Shown here: in pieces, positions 9,053 through 19,135 of the stretch
Numbering within the stretch: the stretch's first letter is position 1
Layout: every line of letters begins with the position of its first letter
From: Coriobacteriia bacterium
GTDB lineage: Bacteria; Actinomycetota; Coriobacteriia; Coriobacteriales; UBA8131
Assembly (NCBI GenBank): GCA_009783245.1
Contig: WRHL01000003.1
Coordinates: 1-59,249, forward strand
Direction of reading: 5' to 3'
Length of the DNA: 59,249 nucleotides
Program-made: the position numbers and the translations under genes
The notes under the pieces: model-generated
Seen by the model: the letters and a program-made list of their open reading frames with translations, nothing else
What the model was told of the DNA's origin: nothing
Database searches by the model: none

Positions 9053-11700
9053 GCTCCCTCAACCTCGTCGCTATCCGGCTCGACCCCAGCGCCACCATCC
9101 AGCCCAAGCTCTTCGCCCGCTATCTCGCCGCCACCCAACTCGGCTCCGTCGCCGCTTTCAACATCGTCGCCCTCAAGTTCGACCTCGGCGTCGTCTTCCT
9201 CAAAGATGGTCTCCTGGCCCTCAAGCTCCATGTTCGCGGCCTTCTTCTTCTTGGTCCCGGCCACGCGCGCAACGGCGCAGACGCGGTCGCTCTCGCTCAC
9301 GTTCATCACCTTGACGCCCTGGGTTGCCCGCCCAAGCCGCGAGATGCCGCTGGCTTTCACACGGATGACCACACCCTCTTCAGAGACCAGCATCAGCTCG
9401 TGCCACGGCATGACTATCTTCATCGCCGCAAGCTGCCCCTTCTTCGCCGTCATCGATATGGTGGTCATCCCCTGGCCACCCCTGTGATGCTCGGTATATT
9501 CCTCAATGGGCGTGCGCTTGCCAAAGCCGTTCTCGGTGACCACAAACAGATCGCTGTCTTCGGGCGCTATCTCCATGCCCAGCACCCGCGCGCCCTTAGT
9601 GGGGGTCATGCCCTTGATGCCAGAGGTATCGCGCCCCATGGGCCGGGCCTCGCTTTCGTCAAAGCGGATCGCCTTCCCGGCGCTCGACACCATGACCACC
9701 TTCTGCCCGGGCTTGACCTTGCGCACCTCTATAAGCGCGTCGTCGTCACGCAGCTTGATGGCGATCAACCCGCTTGATCGCGAGTTCTTGTACGCACTCA
9801 TGGCGGTCTTCTTCACCATGCCGCCCTGGGTCGCGAACATCAAGAACTCATTCTCGGGGAACTCCTTGGTAGCGATGACCGCCGCGATCTTCTCGTTACC
9901 CTCAAAGGGCAAAAGGTTCACAATCGCAGTGCCTCGCGCATGGCGTGAGCCCACAGGCAGCTCGTGCACCTTAAGGCGGTAGACCTTGCCAAAGGTGGAG
10001 AAGAACAGCATATAGTCGTGAGTGGAGGCTACAAAGAGGTTCTCCACAAAGTCGTCGTCTTTGAGGTTGACGCCCTGCAGGCCCTTGCCTCCGCGCTTCT
10101 GCTGGCGATAGGTGGCCACGGGCAGGCGCTTCACATAGCCGGAGCGCGTGATGGTCACCACCATGTCCTCCTCGGCTATCAGGTCCTCCACCTCAAGGTC
10201 TTTGGCGTCAGCGGCCAGCTCGGTGCGGCGCGGGTTGGCAAAGCGCTTCTTGATCTCGCCCAGCTCCTCCTTGATGATCTTGCGCACCAGCGTGTTGTCA
10301 CCCAACACCTGCTTGTAATAGGCGATCCGCTCCAGCAGCTCCTCAAGCTCGGCTTCTATCTTGCCTCGCTCCAGGCCGGTGAGCCTGCGCAGGCGCATCT
10401 CCAGGATTGCCTCGGTCTGTGCCTGGGTCAGACCAAAGCGCTCCATCAGAGCGACCTTGGCCTCGTCGTCATCGCGCGATCCCCTGATGATGGTGATGAC
10501 CTCGTCGATGTTATCCAGGGCTATGACCAGGCCTTGCAGTATGTGCGCCCGCTCCTCTGCCTTCTTCAGGTCAAAGGTGGTCCTGCGCACCACTATCTCT
10601 TCCTGGTGTTTGATGTAGTAGTGCAGCGTCTCCTTCAGGTTCAGGGTGCGTGGCACCCCGTCTACCAGCGACAGCATGATCACGCCAAAGCTGGTCTGCG
10701 CCTGGGTGTGCTTGTAGATCTGGTTCAACACCACCTGCGGGATGGCGTTTTGCTTCAGCTCCACCATAAGGCGCATGCCCTTACGGTCGCTCTCGTCGCG
10801 CACCAGCGAGATGTCGGGGATCTTCTTGTCGCGCCGCAGCTCTTCTATCTTGGTCTCCAGCTTGGCCTTGTTCACCATATAGGGCAGCTCGTAGAAGATG
10901 ATGCGGTCCTTGCCGGTTGAGGTCTTCTCCAACCGGGCCTTCGCGCGCACCAAAAGCGAGCCGCGCCCCGTATGGTAGGCATCGTAGATGCCCTGCCTGC
11001 CCATGATCATCGCGCCCGTGGGAAAGTCGGGCCCCGGCAGAACGGTCATGAGTTCGTCTATGGTCACGTCGTTGTTGTCCAGGTACAGGCAGGTCGCGTC
11101 GATCACCTCGCCCAGGTTGTGCGGCGGGATGTTGGTTGCCATGCCTACGGCGATACCCTGCGACCCGTTAACCAACAGGTTGGGAAAACGTGATGGCAGG
11201 ACTGACGGCTCCAACAAAGACTCGTCGTAGTTGGGCTGGAAGTCCACCGTTTCCTTATCCAGGTCGCGCAACAGCTCCATGGCTGCACGCTGCAGACGGC
11301 TCTCGGTATAACGCATTGCCGCCGGAGGGTCACCGTCCACTGAGCCGAAGTTGCCGTGCCCGTCTACCAGCGGCACGCGCATGGAGAAGTCCTGGGCAAG
11401 CCGCACCATGGTGTCATACACCGCGGAGTCGCCATGCGGATGGTATTTACCAATGACTTCTCCCACGGTCCACGCGGACTTCTTGTGGGGCTTGTTCGGC
11501 GTGATGCCGCTCTCGTTCATCGCGTAGAGGATGCGTCGGTGCACCGGCTTCAACCCGTCGCGCACATCCGGCAGCGCCCGCGCTACAATAACGCTCATCG
11601 AGTACGCCAGAAAACTCTCGCGCATCTCATGCGCGATTTCTGTCGGCTCTATCCTGCTGCTGCCGCTGAGGTCGATCTCCTGTGTTGTATTAGTTGCCAC
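9049..11700 (-). CDS. gyrA: DNA gyrase subunit A
   Basis: The 883-residue breakage-reunion subunit of DNA gyrase, which introduces negative supercoils with GyrB. The catalytic tyrosine is Tyr131 in MRYTESRL. The quinolone-resistance region reads [11 protein letters not shown], with Ser92 and Asp96 at the positions of E. coli Ser83 and Asp87, so it looks wild-type. The GyrA box is present as QQKRGGKG in the C-terminal beta-pinwheel, which distinguishes it from ParC. The last about 60 residues are a strongly acidic tail. It follows gyrB by 18 bases and overlaps the HAD gene by four. Confidence 0.98.
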   Translation of the reverse strand: MATNTTQEIDLSGSSRIEPTEIAHEMRESFLAYSMSVIVARALPDVRDGLKPVHRRILYAMNESGITPNKPHKKSAWTVGEVIGKYHPHGDSAVYDTMVRLAQDFSMRVPLVDGHGNFGSVDGDPPAAMRYTESRLQRAAMELLRDLDKETVDFQPNYDESLLEPSVLPSRFPNLLVNGSQGIAVGMATNIPPHNLGEVIDATCLYLDNNDVTIDELMTVLPGPDFPTGAMIMGRQGIYDAYHTGRGSLLVRAKARLEKTSTGKDRIIFYELPYMVNKAKLETKIEELRRDKKIPDISLVRDESDRKGMRLMVELKQNAIPQVVLNQIYKHTQAQTSFGVIMLSLVDGVPRTLNLKETLHYYIKHQEEIVVRRTTFDLKKAEERAHILQGLVIALDNIDEVITIIRGSRDDDEAKVALMERFGLTQAQTEAILEMRLRRLTGLERGKIEAELEELLERIAYYKQVLGDNTLVRKIIKEELGEIKKRFANPRRTELAADAKDLEVEDLIAEEDMVVTITRSGYVKRLPVATYRQQKRGGKGLQGVNLKDDDFVENLFVASTHDYMLFFSTFGKVYRLKVHELPVGSRHARGTAIVNLLPFEGNEKIAAVIATKEFPENEFLMFATQGGMVKKTAMSAYKNSRSSGLIAIKLRDDDALIEVRKVKPGQKVVMVSSAGKAIRFDESEARPMGRDTSGIKGMTPTKGARVLGMEIAPEDSDLFVVTENGFGKRTPIEEYTEHHRGGQGMTTISMTAKKGQLAAMKIVMPWHELMLVSEEGVVIRVKASGISRLGRATQGVKVMNVSESDRVCAVARVAGTKKKKAANMELEGQETIFEEDDAEVELEGDDVESGDGAELGGGEIAGEELGLDGGAGVEPDSDEVEGA

Positions 11701-11718
11701 CTTACCATGCCCCTTCTA

Positions 11719-13668
11719 TCAGATATCCAAAAAGCGTACGTCTTTGGCGTACTTCTGGATGAACAGTTTCCTCGGCTCCACCTGATCCCCCATCAGGTCG
11801 CTCACAACCCGGTCGGCCATGAGCGCGTCGTCCATCGTTACCTGGAGCAGCGTGCGGTTCGCCGGCTTCATGGTGGTCTCCCAAAGCTGCTCAGGGTCCA
11901 TCTCACCAAGACCTTTGTATCGCTGGACCGAATACTTAACGCCTTCGCCCAGCTTGTTGATCTCGCGCTGAAGCACCTCGTCCTTATATATATATTCATG
12001 CTTGCGCCCCACGCTGAGACGATACAGCGGCGGTTGCGCAATATAGACGTACCCGTTCTCGATCATCTCCGGCATAAAGCGGAAGAAGAACGTCAGCAGC
12101 AGCGTGCGGATATGGGCGCCGTCCACGTCGGCGTCGGTCATGATGATGGCCTTGTGATACCGTGCCTTCTCCACGTTGAAATCATCCCCAATACCCGTCC
12201 CTAAAGCGGTGATCAGGGTGTTTATGGTTTCTGACGATAAGGAGCGGTGCAAATTCGCTCGTTCGATGTTCAGGATCTTGCCGCGCAAGGGAAGTATGGC
12301 CTGGAAGGAGCGCTCGCGTGCCTGTTTGGCAGAACCGCCGGCGCTGTCGCCCTCAACAATATAGAGCTCGATAAGTTCGGGGTCGCGTAGCGAACAGTCG
12401 GCGAGCTTGCCGGGCAGCGAGGTCTCTTTCTGCTTGCGCGCTGACTGTTTGTACTTGTTGACAGCCTCGCGCACGCGCTTCTCCTCTAACCCTTTGTTGA
12501 CTATTGCCCGCGCGGGGTTGGGGTGCTCTTCCATATACTCAGCGACGCCCTGCATGACGGCGGACTGCGCCAGGGATCGGATCTCCGTGTTGCCCAGCTT
12601 GGTCTTGGTCTGCCCCTCGAATTGCGGCTCACGCAACTTGACGGATATGATACAGGCTAGTCCGGAACGCACGTCCTCGCCAGCCATGTTGTCTTCCTTC
12701 TCCTTGAGCATGTTGTGGCTGCGTGCGTAGTCGTTGATGATACGGGTGATACCGTTCTTGAACCCCTCCATATGGGTGCCACCCTCGGTGGTGTGGATGT
12801 TGTTCGCAAAGGCCAACGTGGTCTCGTAGTGGGTGGTGTTCCACTGCATGGCGAATTCTATCTCCCCCACATCCTCTTGGGAGGCGGTGAAATAGATGGG
12901 CTTCGAGAGACCGGGAAGCACGTCCTTTCCTTCGTTCACGTATTTGACAAAGTCCACTATCCCGCCGGCATATTGGAAGGTCTCAACCAGTGGCCCGTTG
13001 CCGTCTTCAGCCTTCTCGCACTCGTTGGTGAAGATGATCTTGATGTTCTTGTTCAGAAAGGCCATCTCCCTCAGGCGGGACGAGATGGTGTCGTGGTCAT
13101 AGCGGGTTGTCTCAAAGACCTCCGGATCAGCCCAGAAGGTGATGGTGGTTCCCGTCTTCTTGGTCTTCCCTATCTGGTTGATCTTCTTTGTGGTCTTTCC
13201 GCGGGCGAACTCCATCTCATAGATGCCGCCCTCTCGGCTCACCTCGACCCGCATCTTCTCGGAAAGCGCATTCACCACGCTGACGCCCACGCCGTGCAGG
13301 CCACCGGAGACCTTATAGCCCTCGCCGCCGAACTTCCCACCAGCGTGGAGCATGGTCAGGACAACCTCAAGCGTCTCCATCTTCATCTTGGGGTGTCGCC
13401 CTATGGGGATCCCTCTTCCGTTGTCGATGACGGTGACCGAATGGTCCTGGTGGATGATGACCTCGACCTTGTCGGCGAACCCGGCCATGGCCTCGTCGAT
13501 GGAGTTGTCCACCACCTCATAGATGAGATGGTGCAGCCCCCTTGGCCCGGTCGAGCCGATATACATACCGGGGCGTTTTCGGACTGCCTCCAACCCCTCT
13601 AAAACCTGGATGTCGTCTTTGCCGTAATCGGTGTTTCCGTTTGTGTTCTTAGTGTTGTTGCTCGCCAA
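11719..13668 (-). CDS. gyrB: DNA gyrase subunit B
   Basis: The 649-residue ATPase subunit of gyrase. The GHKL ATP site has Asn in YEVVDNSIDEA, the DNGRGIP motif and GLHGVGVSVVNA. The transducer domain follows, then the TOPRIM domain with EGDSAGG, PLRGKILN and DADVDGAHI, and the C-terminal GyrA-contact segment RYKGLGEM. The length is typical of Gram-positive GyrB, without the Gram-negative TOPRIM insertion. It sits directly upstream of gyrA and downstream of the DciA-like gene. Confidence 0.98.
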   Translation of the reverse strand: MASNNTKNTNGNTDYGKDDIQVLEGLEAVRKRPGMYIGSTGPRGLHHLIYEVVDNSIDEAMAGFADKVEVIIHQDHSVTVIDNGRGIPIGRHPKMKMETLEVVLTMLHAGGKFGGEGYKVSGGLHGVGVSVVNALSEKMRVEVSREGGIYEMEFARGKTTKKINQIGKTKKTGTTITFWADPEVFETTRYDHDTISSRLREMAFLNKNIKIIFTNECEKAEDGNGPLVETFQYAGGIVDFVKYVNEGKDVLPGLSKPIYFTASQEDVGEIEFAMQWNTTHYETTLAFANNIHTTEGGTHMEGFKNGITRIINDYARSHNMLKEKEDNMAGEDVRSGLACIISVKLREPQFEGQTKTKLGNTEIRSLAQSAVMQGVAEYMEEHPNPARAIVNKGLEEKRVREAVNKYKQSARKQKETSLPGKLADCSLRDPELIELYIVEGDSAGGSAKQARERSFQAILPLRGKILNIERANLHRSLSSETINTLITALGTGIGDDFNVEKARYHKAIIMTDADVDGAHIRTLLLTFFFRFMPEMIENGYVYIAQPPLYRLSVGRKHEYIYKDEVLQREINKLGEGVKYSVQRYKGLGEMDPEQLWETTMKPANRTLLQVTMDDALMADRVVSDLMGDQVEPRKLFIQKYAKDVRFLDI

Positions 13669-13776
13669 AACAAGCTCCTTACTACATGCGTGAAGCGCGT
13701 GCCTTTGCCGCGCTTCAACCTGCTTCGTTCTTATGGGGATAATTATACCAGATTGTCAGTCTTAGACCGGGTGATT

Positions 13777-14334
13777 TTATATTGTTTCTGGGCTTTCTGG
13801 CGCATTCTCAGCCGTTTTCAGCCCCTCCAGACCCTTTTTCCACTCAAGGTCTTTCTTCATCGCTTTATAGAGTCTCTCTTTCAGTTCTTCGTCCTTGATT
13901 CCCGCAACGGTTTCCCTTACGCCCCTCTCCTCTTCCTCCGTAAGGGCGACGCTTCTTTCCTGTGTCTGGAAAACCCTTTCTTCTTCTCTTCTTTTCCTGA
14001 ACTCTTTCTTATAAGAGGCTTTCTGGGACACAAGGAAGCACAACTCTGGGATCTTGGCCTTCATCTCATGTTCCATGAGGTATTGGTAGAGCTCTTTTTG
14101 GATTTCCAGCTGTGCCGCCCAGTGATTGTTGTCTACATATACCAGAGTCGCGGGCCTGTTCTTCCTTTTGGAGAAGACTATGTTGTCTGTATGCCTCAAG
14201 GCCTCTTCGGTGGCAACCTTCTCCCAGGCCCCCTGTAGGTCTAAGGTTTGTAGCGATTCTTTCCTATCATTACTCTTTAGATAAGCTCTCATCTCCTGGT
14301 CGAGGCTGCTTATCTTTCTCCTTCTTCTTTCCAT
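13777..14334 (-). CDS. DUF721/DciA-like protein
   Basis: A 185-residue basic protein in the recF-gyrB gap, the place held by DUF721 (DciA-like) genes in actinobacteria. The visible family signature is the beta-rich core around residues 45-80, with LVYVDNNHWAAQLEIQ corresponding to the usual V.V.SxxWAxEL motif. The rest is charged helix and coiled coil, and the C-terminal tail is Lys/Glu-rich. DciA helps load the DnaB helicase, and DnaB is encoded in this window at 32834. The N-terminal part is poorly conserved, so the assignment rests on motif plus position. Confidence 0.7.
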   Translation of the reverse strand: MERRRRKISSLDQEMRAYLKSNDRKESLQTLDLQGAWEKVATEEALRHTDNIVFSKRKNRPATLVYVDNNHWAAQLEIQKELYQYLMEHEMKAKIPELCFLVSQKASYKKEFRKRREEERVFQTQERSVALTEEEERGVRETVAGIKDEELKERLYKAMKKDLEWKKGLEGLKTAENAPESPETI

Positions 14335-14359
14335 TACCTGTCTGTTCCTCAGTTCCCAC

Positions 14360-15478
14360 TTAAACCAATTCTATGATCTGTGCGCTTTCCCATAGCGGCC
14401 CGTTAAAGCACTGTAGATCCGTTGCGGTGATGATGGTTTGGACCTGTCCGTCGATGGTCTTGATCAGCGCCTCTCTCCTGCTCCCATCTAGCTCAGACAT
14501 CACGTCGTCCAGCAGGAGAAGGGGTTGGTTCCCGCTGATCTCCCTGATAAGGTCGAGTTGCCCCAGCTTCAGCGCGAGGGCGATACTCCTTTGCTGGCCC
14601 TGTGAGGCGTATTTTCGCGCCTCATAGCCGTCAAGATAGAAGATGATTTCGTCGCGATGTGGCCCAACCAGGGACTTCTCCCTTGCCAGCTCCTTTTCCC
14701 TCGCCTCTTTCAAGGCATCCGTCAGGCGGCGTTCGACCTCCTCTTTATCCATTTCTACCAGGTCCTCATCGGTCAGCTCTTCTCCAGGTTGTAGAAACGA
14801 GGGGATATACCTGCTGGAGAGCTCCTCTTCTCCCGTAAGCTGCCTATAGAAGAACCGCGCTCTTTCCATATATCTTCTATAGAGACGGATGCGGTGTGTA
14901 AAAAGCAGGGCTCCTAAGACAACCAGGTTCTCATCCCATGAATCAAGGAGAGGGGTGAGGCCCTTCTCCTCTTTATACTCTCTCAAAATCATATTGCGTT
15001 GTCTTATCGTCTTCTGATAATCGGCCCCTATCTGAAGATAGGTCGAGGAGAGTTGTTTTCCTATGTCGTCGACAAGCTTCCTGCGGGTTTCCGCCGATTC
15101 CTTGATAAGGTTCAGGTCGTCTGGGACAAAGATCACCGCTGGGATCAAACCGATGAGGTCAACCTTGTTGTGTTTCTTATCGTTGAGCGAATAAGAGCGC
15201 CTCCCGTCTTCTATGTCCATCCTGATGGTAAGCGCACGCCCATTCTGTGTGAACTCCGCCTCGACACTGGTGTTTAAGTCGTTATTTCCAACCACGGTGG
15301 ACCATTGCGGCGTCCTGAAGGACTCCAACATACTGACAAGCTGCACGGCTTCAACGATATTTGTCTTCCCCGTCGCATTCCTGCCGATGATGATGATGAG
15401 CCTTCCAGGTTCTTCGATGTGGAAAGAACCATGGTTCCTGAAGTTGTGAATCTTTAACTCATTGAGGAACAGGCTCAT
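14360..15478 (-). CDS. recF: DNA replication and repair protein RecF
   Basis: A 372-residue SMC-like ATPase that acts at single-strand gaps to load RecA with RecO and RecR. The Walker A site is GRNATGKTNIVEAV near residue 33, the ABC signature region is YASQGQQRSIALALK, and Walker B is LLLLDDVMSELD. The frame stays open upstream to 15628, but the start at 15478 (MSLFLNELKIHNFRN) is chosen because it gives the standard RecF N-terminus, has an AGAAGG element upstream and avoids overlapping dnaN. Co-directional with dnaN and gyrB. Confidence 0.96.
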   Translation of the reverse strand: MSLFLNELKIHNFRNHGSFHIEEPGRLIIIIGRNATGKTNIVEAVQLVSMLESFRTPQWSTVVGNNDLNTSVEAEFTQNGRALTIRMDIEDGRRSYSLNDKKHNKVDLIGLIPAVIFVPDDLNLIKESAETRRKLVDDIGKQLSSTYLQIGADYQKTIRQRNMILREYKEEKGLTPLLDSWDENLVVLGALLFTHRIRLYRRYMERARFFYRQLTGEEELSSRYIPSFLQPGEELTDEDLVEMDKEEVERRLTDALKEAREKELAREKSLVGPHRDEIIFYLDGYEARKYASQGQQRSIALALKLGQLDLIREISGNQPLLLLDDVMSELDGSRREALIKTIDGQVQTIITATDLQCFNGPLWESAQIIELV

Positions 15479-15497
15479 CTCATAGGTCCGCCTTCTC

Positions 15498-16601
15498 TCA
15501 GCTGTCGAGCCGTACCGGCATAGTGAGATAATAGAAATAATCATCGCCGATAGATTTGAATATCCCTGGTTTGGCGCTGGTTTGTGCTTCGAACAGGACC
15601 TCGTTGGTGTCGATGGACACAAGGCCATCGATGATGTATTGGTGGTTGAACCCGATCTCCAAGAACTCTCCGTCTATCTGTGCTGCTAATTTCTCGTGTG
15701 CGCTGGCTACATCCTGGTTCTTGGAGGTGACGTCTATCGACTGGATGTCGCCGCTGAAGGTAAGGCGTATCGGGGTGTGTGGTTGTGTGGTGATAGACAC
15801 CCTTTTCACAGCCTCGAGCAGTTGGGCGGTCTCAACAACCACGGAAATGCTGTTCTCTGTGGGGATGATCGCCTCATAATTCGGGTAAGAGCCTTCTATC
15901 TTCCGCGTTATGAAGGTCGTCTCCCCAAACGTGAAGACGATCTGATTCTCAGAATCGCTTATGGTCACCTCATCTATTGCAGAGATAAGGCGCCTTATCT
16001 CGTCCAACACTTCTCCTGGTACGATAAGATCGAAACTTTCCCCTCCGACCTTCTCAAGCCTGTTCTTAGCGATTGCCAGCCGATAGGAATCGGTGGCAAC
16101 CATCTGGAGTGTGCTTCCATCCAGCTTCACCAACACGCCCGTGAGTATGGCGCGGGACTCATCCTTCGAAACAGCCTTCACAACCTTCCTGATCATGGAG
16201 GAGAAGACATCTGCCGGGATTGTGCCCGCAACCTTTGTGTCCACTTGTGGGAAGAGGGGGAAGTCTATAGGATTCAGCGTATGGATGGTGAAGATGGAAT
16301 CAAGACAACTGACCGTAAGGTTGTCATCTTTTTGATTCAAGGTCACCGCAGCCTCAGGGAAACTCTTTATGATATCCGAGAACAGTTTTCCGGGAACAAC
16401 CGTCGCGCCTTCTCTTTCTACCAACGCAGACACCGTATGTTGGATAGATATCTCAAGGTCTGTCGTCCTTAAGACAAGGGAGCCGCCTTCTGTTTCAAGA
16501 TGGATACCCGAAAGGATAGGGAGTGTCGAACGGGAGGACATCCCTTTTGCTACTATCCCTAGACTTTGTTGCAGTTGTCCTTTTTCGATTGTCAGTCTCA
16601 T
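15498..16601 (-). CDS. dnaN: DNA polymerase III beta subunit (sliding clamp)
   Basis: The 367-residue beta clamp, which encircles DNA as a dimer and holds polymerase III. The start MRLTIEKGQLQQSL and the three repeated clamp folds of about 120 residues are typical, and the C-terminus YYLTMPVRL is the standard ending that lines the partner-binding pocket. It is separated from dnaA by 235 bases that carry a DnaA box, and followed 20 bases later by recF. Confidence 0.97.
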   Translation of the reverse strand: MRLTIEKGQLQQSLGIVAKGMSSRSTLPILSGIHLETEGGSLVLRTTDLEISIQHTVSALVEREGATVVPGKLFSDIIKSFPEAAVTLNQKDDNLTVSCLDSIFTIHTLNPIDFPLFPQVDTKVAGTIPADVFSSMIRKVVKAVSKDESRAILTGVLVKLDGSTLQMVATDSYRLAIAKNRLEKVGGESFDLIVPGEVLDEIRRLISAIDEVTISDSENQIVFTFGETTFITRKIEGSYPNYEAIIPTENSISVVVETAQLLEAVKRVSITTQPHTPIRLTFSGDIQSIDVTSKNQDVASAHEKLAAQIDGEFLEIGFNHQYIIDGLVSIDTNEVLFEAQTSAKPGIFKSIGDDYFYYLTMPVRLDS

Positions 16602-16836
16602 CTTAAGCCGTTTCCCTTCTAATCAATTGAATTCTTAATTATCAGTAGTAGTAATAGACTCAGTGGAAAAGTGGGAAAACAACCGTTTCTCCTGATTCTT
16701 CTCCGCGTGTCCCCTGTAGACTATTTCCTCATTCCCTTACTTTTTCTGAACAGACTTTCTTTTTATCATTATCTCTCAACAATCTCAAACCCTTTTCCCA
16801 GCTTCCCACACAAACTTTCTTCCTTTTTTCCACAGG
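16602..16836. promoter_or_regulatory. dnaA-dnaN intergenic region with DnaA-box-like sites
   Basis: A perfect TTTTCCACA nonamer lies at 16826-16834, just past the dnaA stop. A near match, AGTGGAAAA, is at 16662-16670, followed by GTGGGAAAA. The segment is AT-rich and probably holds the dnaN promoter. It could be the minor half of a bipartite origin; the larger box cluster and AT-rich element are upstream of dnaA. Confidence 0.6.
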
Positions 16837-18309
16837 CTATTTATGTATCGTTATCAAGATACTTTCGATTTCCTTATCTACTTTCTTTGAACTTTGCCGT
16901 GCCGATTCAATGTTCTTGCAAGCATACATAACAGAAGTGTGGTCTTTCCCCCCAAAAGCATCACCTATGTCACTCAGGGACCCATTAGTGAGATTCCTGG
17001 AGAGGTACATCGCAACCTGTCGGGCAAAGGATATCTCCTTCGACCGCTTCTTGCTGATCATGTCGTCGCGACTTACTTTATAGAAATGAGATACCTCTTT
17101 CTGGATGATATCAACAGTGATGCGCTTCACCTCTCCCCTCATGAAAACGTTCAGGATCTGCTTCTCTATCTCCTCGATCCTCGGTTTCTCAAACCTGTTG
17201 TCTCGACAGGATAAATAAGCAACCAGGGACTTGGCCGCTCCATTCAACTCACGGATGTTATCGTTGGATGAGGAGATGATGAAATCGATTATCTCTTGTG
17301 ATAGTAAAGAACTCAAATCTTCCCTGCCGACCCGCTGGCAGAAATAATTGAAGAAGTTCTCAAAGATAACGAATTTTGTCTCGTAGTCTGGCGGCTGTAT
17401 ATCAATGGTCGTACCAGAGGCGAAACGGCTGGTATAACGCTCATCGATCGCGATGCTATAAGGAGGGCGATCGGCGCTGAGCACTATCTGTTTGTTCTCT
17501 GCTGTGAAGTTGTTCAATATCTGGAAGATCTCATTGGTGGTTTCACCCTTACCCTCAAGATACTGCACGTCATCTAAGAGAAGAACGTCCACATTGCGGT
17601 ATTTCAGGTCGAACTCCTTCTTCTTATCAACATCGTTTCGCACCATATAAGAGAAATCCCTGACAAAGTTCATGGTTTGGACATAGGTGATCCTCAGATA
17701 AGGATTGTGGGTCTTGATATAGTTCTCAATAGCTAACAGGAGGTGGGTCTTACCCAAGCCGGACTTTCCATAGATGAAGATAGGGTTATATATATTACCC
17801 GGGGATTTTGCGACGCCCAAAGCGGTGCTATAAGCAAAAAGGTTAGAGTCTCCAACAACAAAGGTATCAAAAGTACACTCATCGATACTGACCGCCCGCT
17901 TGACCTCGGTTCTCTCGGTATAAAGCACAGCAGGCTCTCCGCCCTCACCAGACAACATCTGTTGATAAGCGGTCTTTTGCGGAACAGCCTCGTCAGAGAT
18001 GATGATCCTGAAACCCAGGTCCTCCCCCACCACATTGAAGAGGGCGTCCTCGATATCAGGAAAACAGTGCTTCTCGATCCACTTCTTAGCAAAAGAATTA
18101 TCGGTTGATACTATGAGTTCGTTTTCTGACAACGTCTCCGGTGTGAGAAAATCAAGATAAACGCCTAATTGATAATGCCCTCTTATATCTCTTTGGTTTA
18201 GGTATGAAACGGTTTGCCCCCAAAGCCCCACTACATCGCCGGACACCTCTACCACCTCTCCATTGGCTGACAGCTGCCTGTAAAACCATTCCAGGCTAAC
18301 GGATGTCAC
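16837..18309 (-). CDS. dnaA: Chromosomal replication initiator DnaA
   Basis: The 490-residue initiator that binds DnaA boxes and melts the origin. Domain I (about 1-100) is divergent; domain III has Walker A GKSGLGKTHLL at 181-191, Walker B VLLLDDVQYL around 242-251 and the arginine-rich sensor II region. Domain IV carries the signature DIGDAFGGKDHTSVMYAC. The start is GTG at 18309, lying inside the end of the upstream GHKL gene (14-base overlap), so the two are translationally coupled. That arrangement is unusual, since dnaA is usually first in its operon. Confidence 0.97.
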   Translation of the reverse strand: MTSVSLEWFYRQLSANGEVVEVSGDVVGLWGQTVSYLNQRDIRGHYQLGVYLDFLTPETLSENELIVSTDNSFAKKWIEKHCFPDIEDALFNVVGEDLGFRIIISDEAVPQKTAYQQMLSGEGGEPAVLYTERTEVKRAVSIDECTFDTFVVGDSNLFAYSTALGVAKSPGNIYNPIFIYGKSGLGKTHLLLAIENYIKTHNPYLRITYVQTMNFVRDFSYMVRNDVDKKKEFDLKYRNVDVLLLDDVQYLEGKGETTNEIFQILNNFTAENKQIVLSADRPPYSIAIDERYTSRFASGTTIDIQPPDYETKFVIFENFFNYFCQRVGREDLSSLLSQEIIDFIISSSNDNIRELNGAAKSLVAYLSCRDNRFEKPRIEEIEKQILNVFMRGEVKRITVDIIQKEVSHFYKVSRDDMISKKRSKEISFARQVAMYLSRNLTNGSLSDIGDAFGGKDHTSVMYACKNIESARQSSKKVDKEIESILITIHK

Positions 18310-19120
18310 CGGCTTCTAATAAGGTGACACCTGCGCTAGAGAGAATCCGTTTTCTATGTGGAGCAGAAACAACAAGCCCCTTTTGTTCTAAACCAACCAG
18401 GATACGATGGGCCGTAGCAGCGCTTATCCCCAAAGGATCCATCAGGTCGCTGGGCCCAAGCGTTCCCTTTTCATAAAGGAGGCGCAGGACTTTAAGGCTG
18501 CGTTGGTCGACACCTTTCAGGGTCTGTTGGTTTTGTGGTGTTTCAGACAAAGCGACCTGTGCGCTGGAGCCAAGAGCCTCATCATGGACAGACAGGGTGA
18601 TCACCGTTCCCTTTTGGGCATTGTCGTCGATCTGTAGAAAACCGTTACGATGATCAAGGTATTCCTTGACTATGGGAAAACCAGAGCCAACCCCACGGAT
18701 ATAGCGCTTCATCTCAGAGGTGGCGGAAGTTATCCCAGGGCGCTGGACGAGCCTTTTCCTCTCGATTCCCGGCCCCTGGTCAGAGAAACAAACCGTATTA
18801 CCCTTATTGAGCACAGACACGGTACACTCGACAAAAGACGCATGGATGAAGTTCTCAGCGATCTCTCTGATTACAGAGTAAGGAAGGCCCCCTCCCTGTT
18901 TTTGAGCGAAATCATAGGTTGTCGAAGCGATGCTTTCAATGAAGTCCAACACAGGAGCCGGCTCTATGTCGATTATGCGAGGAGCAGACAGCAGGTCATC
19001 ATACACAGCAATCCGCGCATGTTTACTAACATAAGCGAGGGAGGCCATCGGCTCAGCAAGGCCTCTGTCAAGCGCCGGAACCACGTCCTGTTCTACTGTT
19101 TTTTCTTGTTCCGGGGCCAC
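18296..19120 (-). CDS. GHKL ATPase fused to winged helix, upstream of dnaA
   Basis: A 274-residue protein from a GTG at 19120 (GAGGGAAG ribosome site; a TTG at 19135 is the alternative). The N-terminal two thirds form a GHKL ATP-binding domain: N-box SVIREIAENFIHA, G1 box SDQGPGIERKRL and G2 box RGVGSGFPIVKEYL. There is no histidine-phosphoacceptor (HisKA) domain, so it resembles the anti-sigma/SpoIIAB-like HATPase group rather than a classic sensor kinase. The C-terminal about 75 residues are a winged helix-turn-helix (LGISAATAHRILVGLEQKG). Its last 14 bases overlap the dnaA start. I infer an ATP-sensing regulator acting at or with dnaA; function unknown. Confidence 0.8.
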   Translation of the reverse strand: MAPEQEKTVEQDVVPALDRGLAEPMASLAYVSKHARIAVYDDLLSAPRIIDIEPAPVLDFIESIASTTYDFAQKQGGGLPYSVIREIAENFIHASFVECTVSVLNKGNTVCFSDQGPGIERKRLVQRPGITSATSEMKRYIRGVGSGFPIVKEYLDHRNGFLQIDDNAQKGTVITLSVHDEALGSSAQVALSETPQNQQTLKGVDQRSLKVLRLLYEKGTLGPSDLMDPLGISAATAHRILVGLEQKGLVVSAPHRKRILSSAGVTLLEAGDIR

Positions 19121-19135
19121 TGGAGCTTCCCTCAA

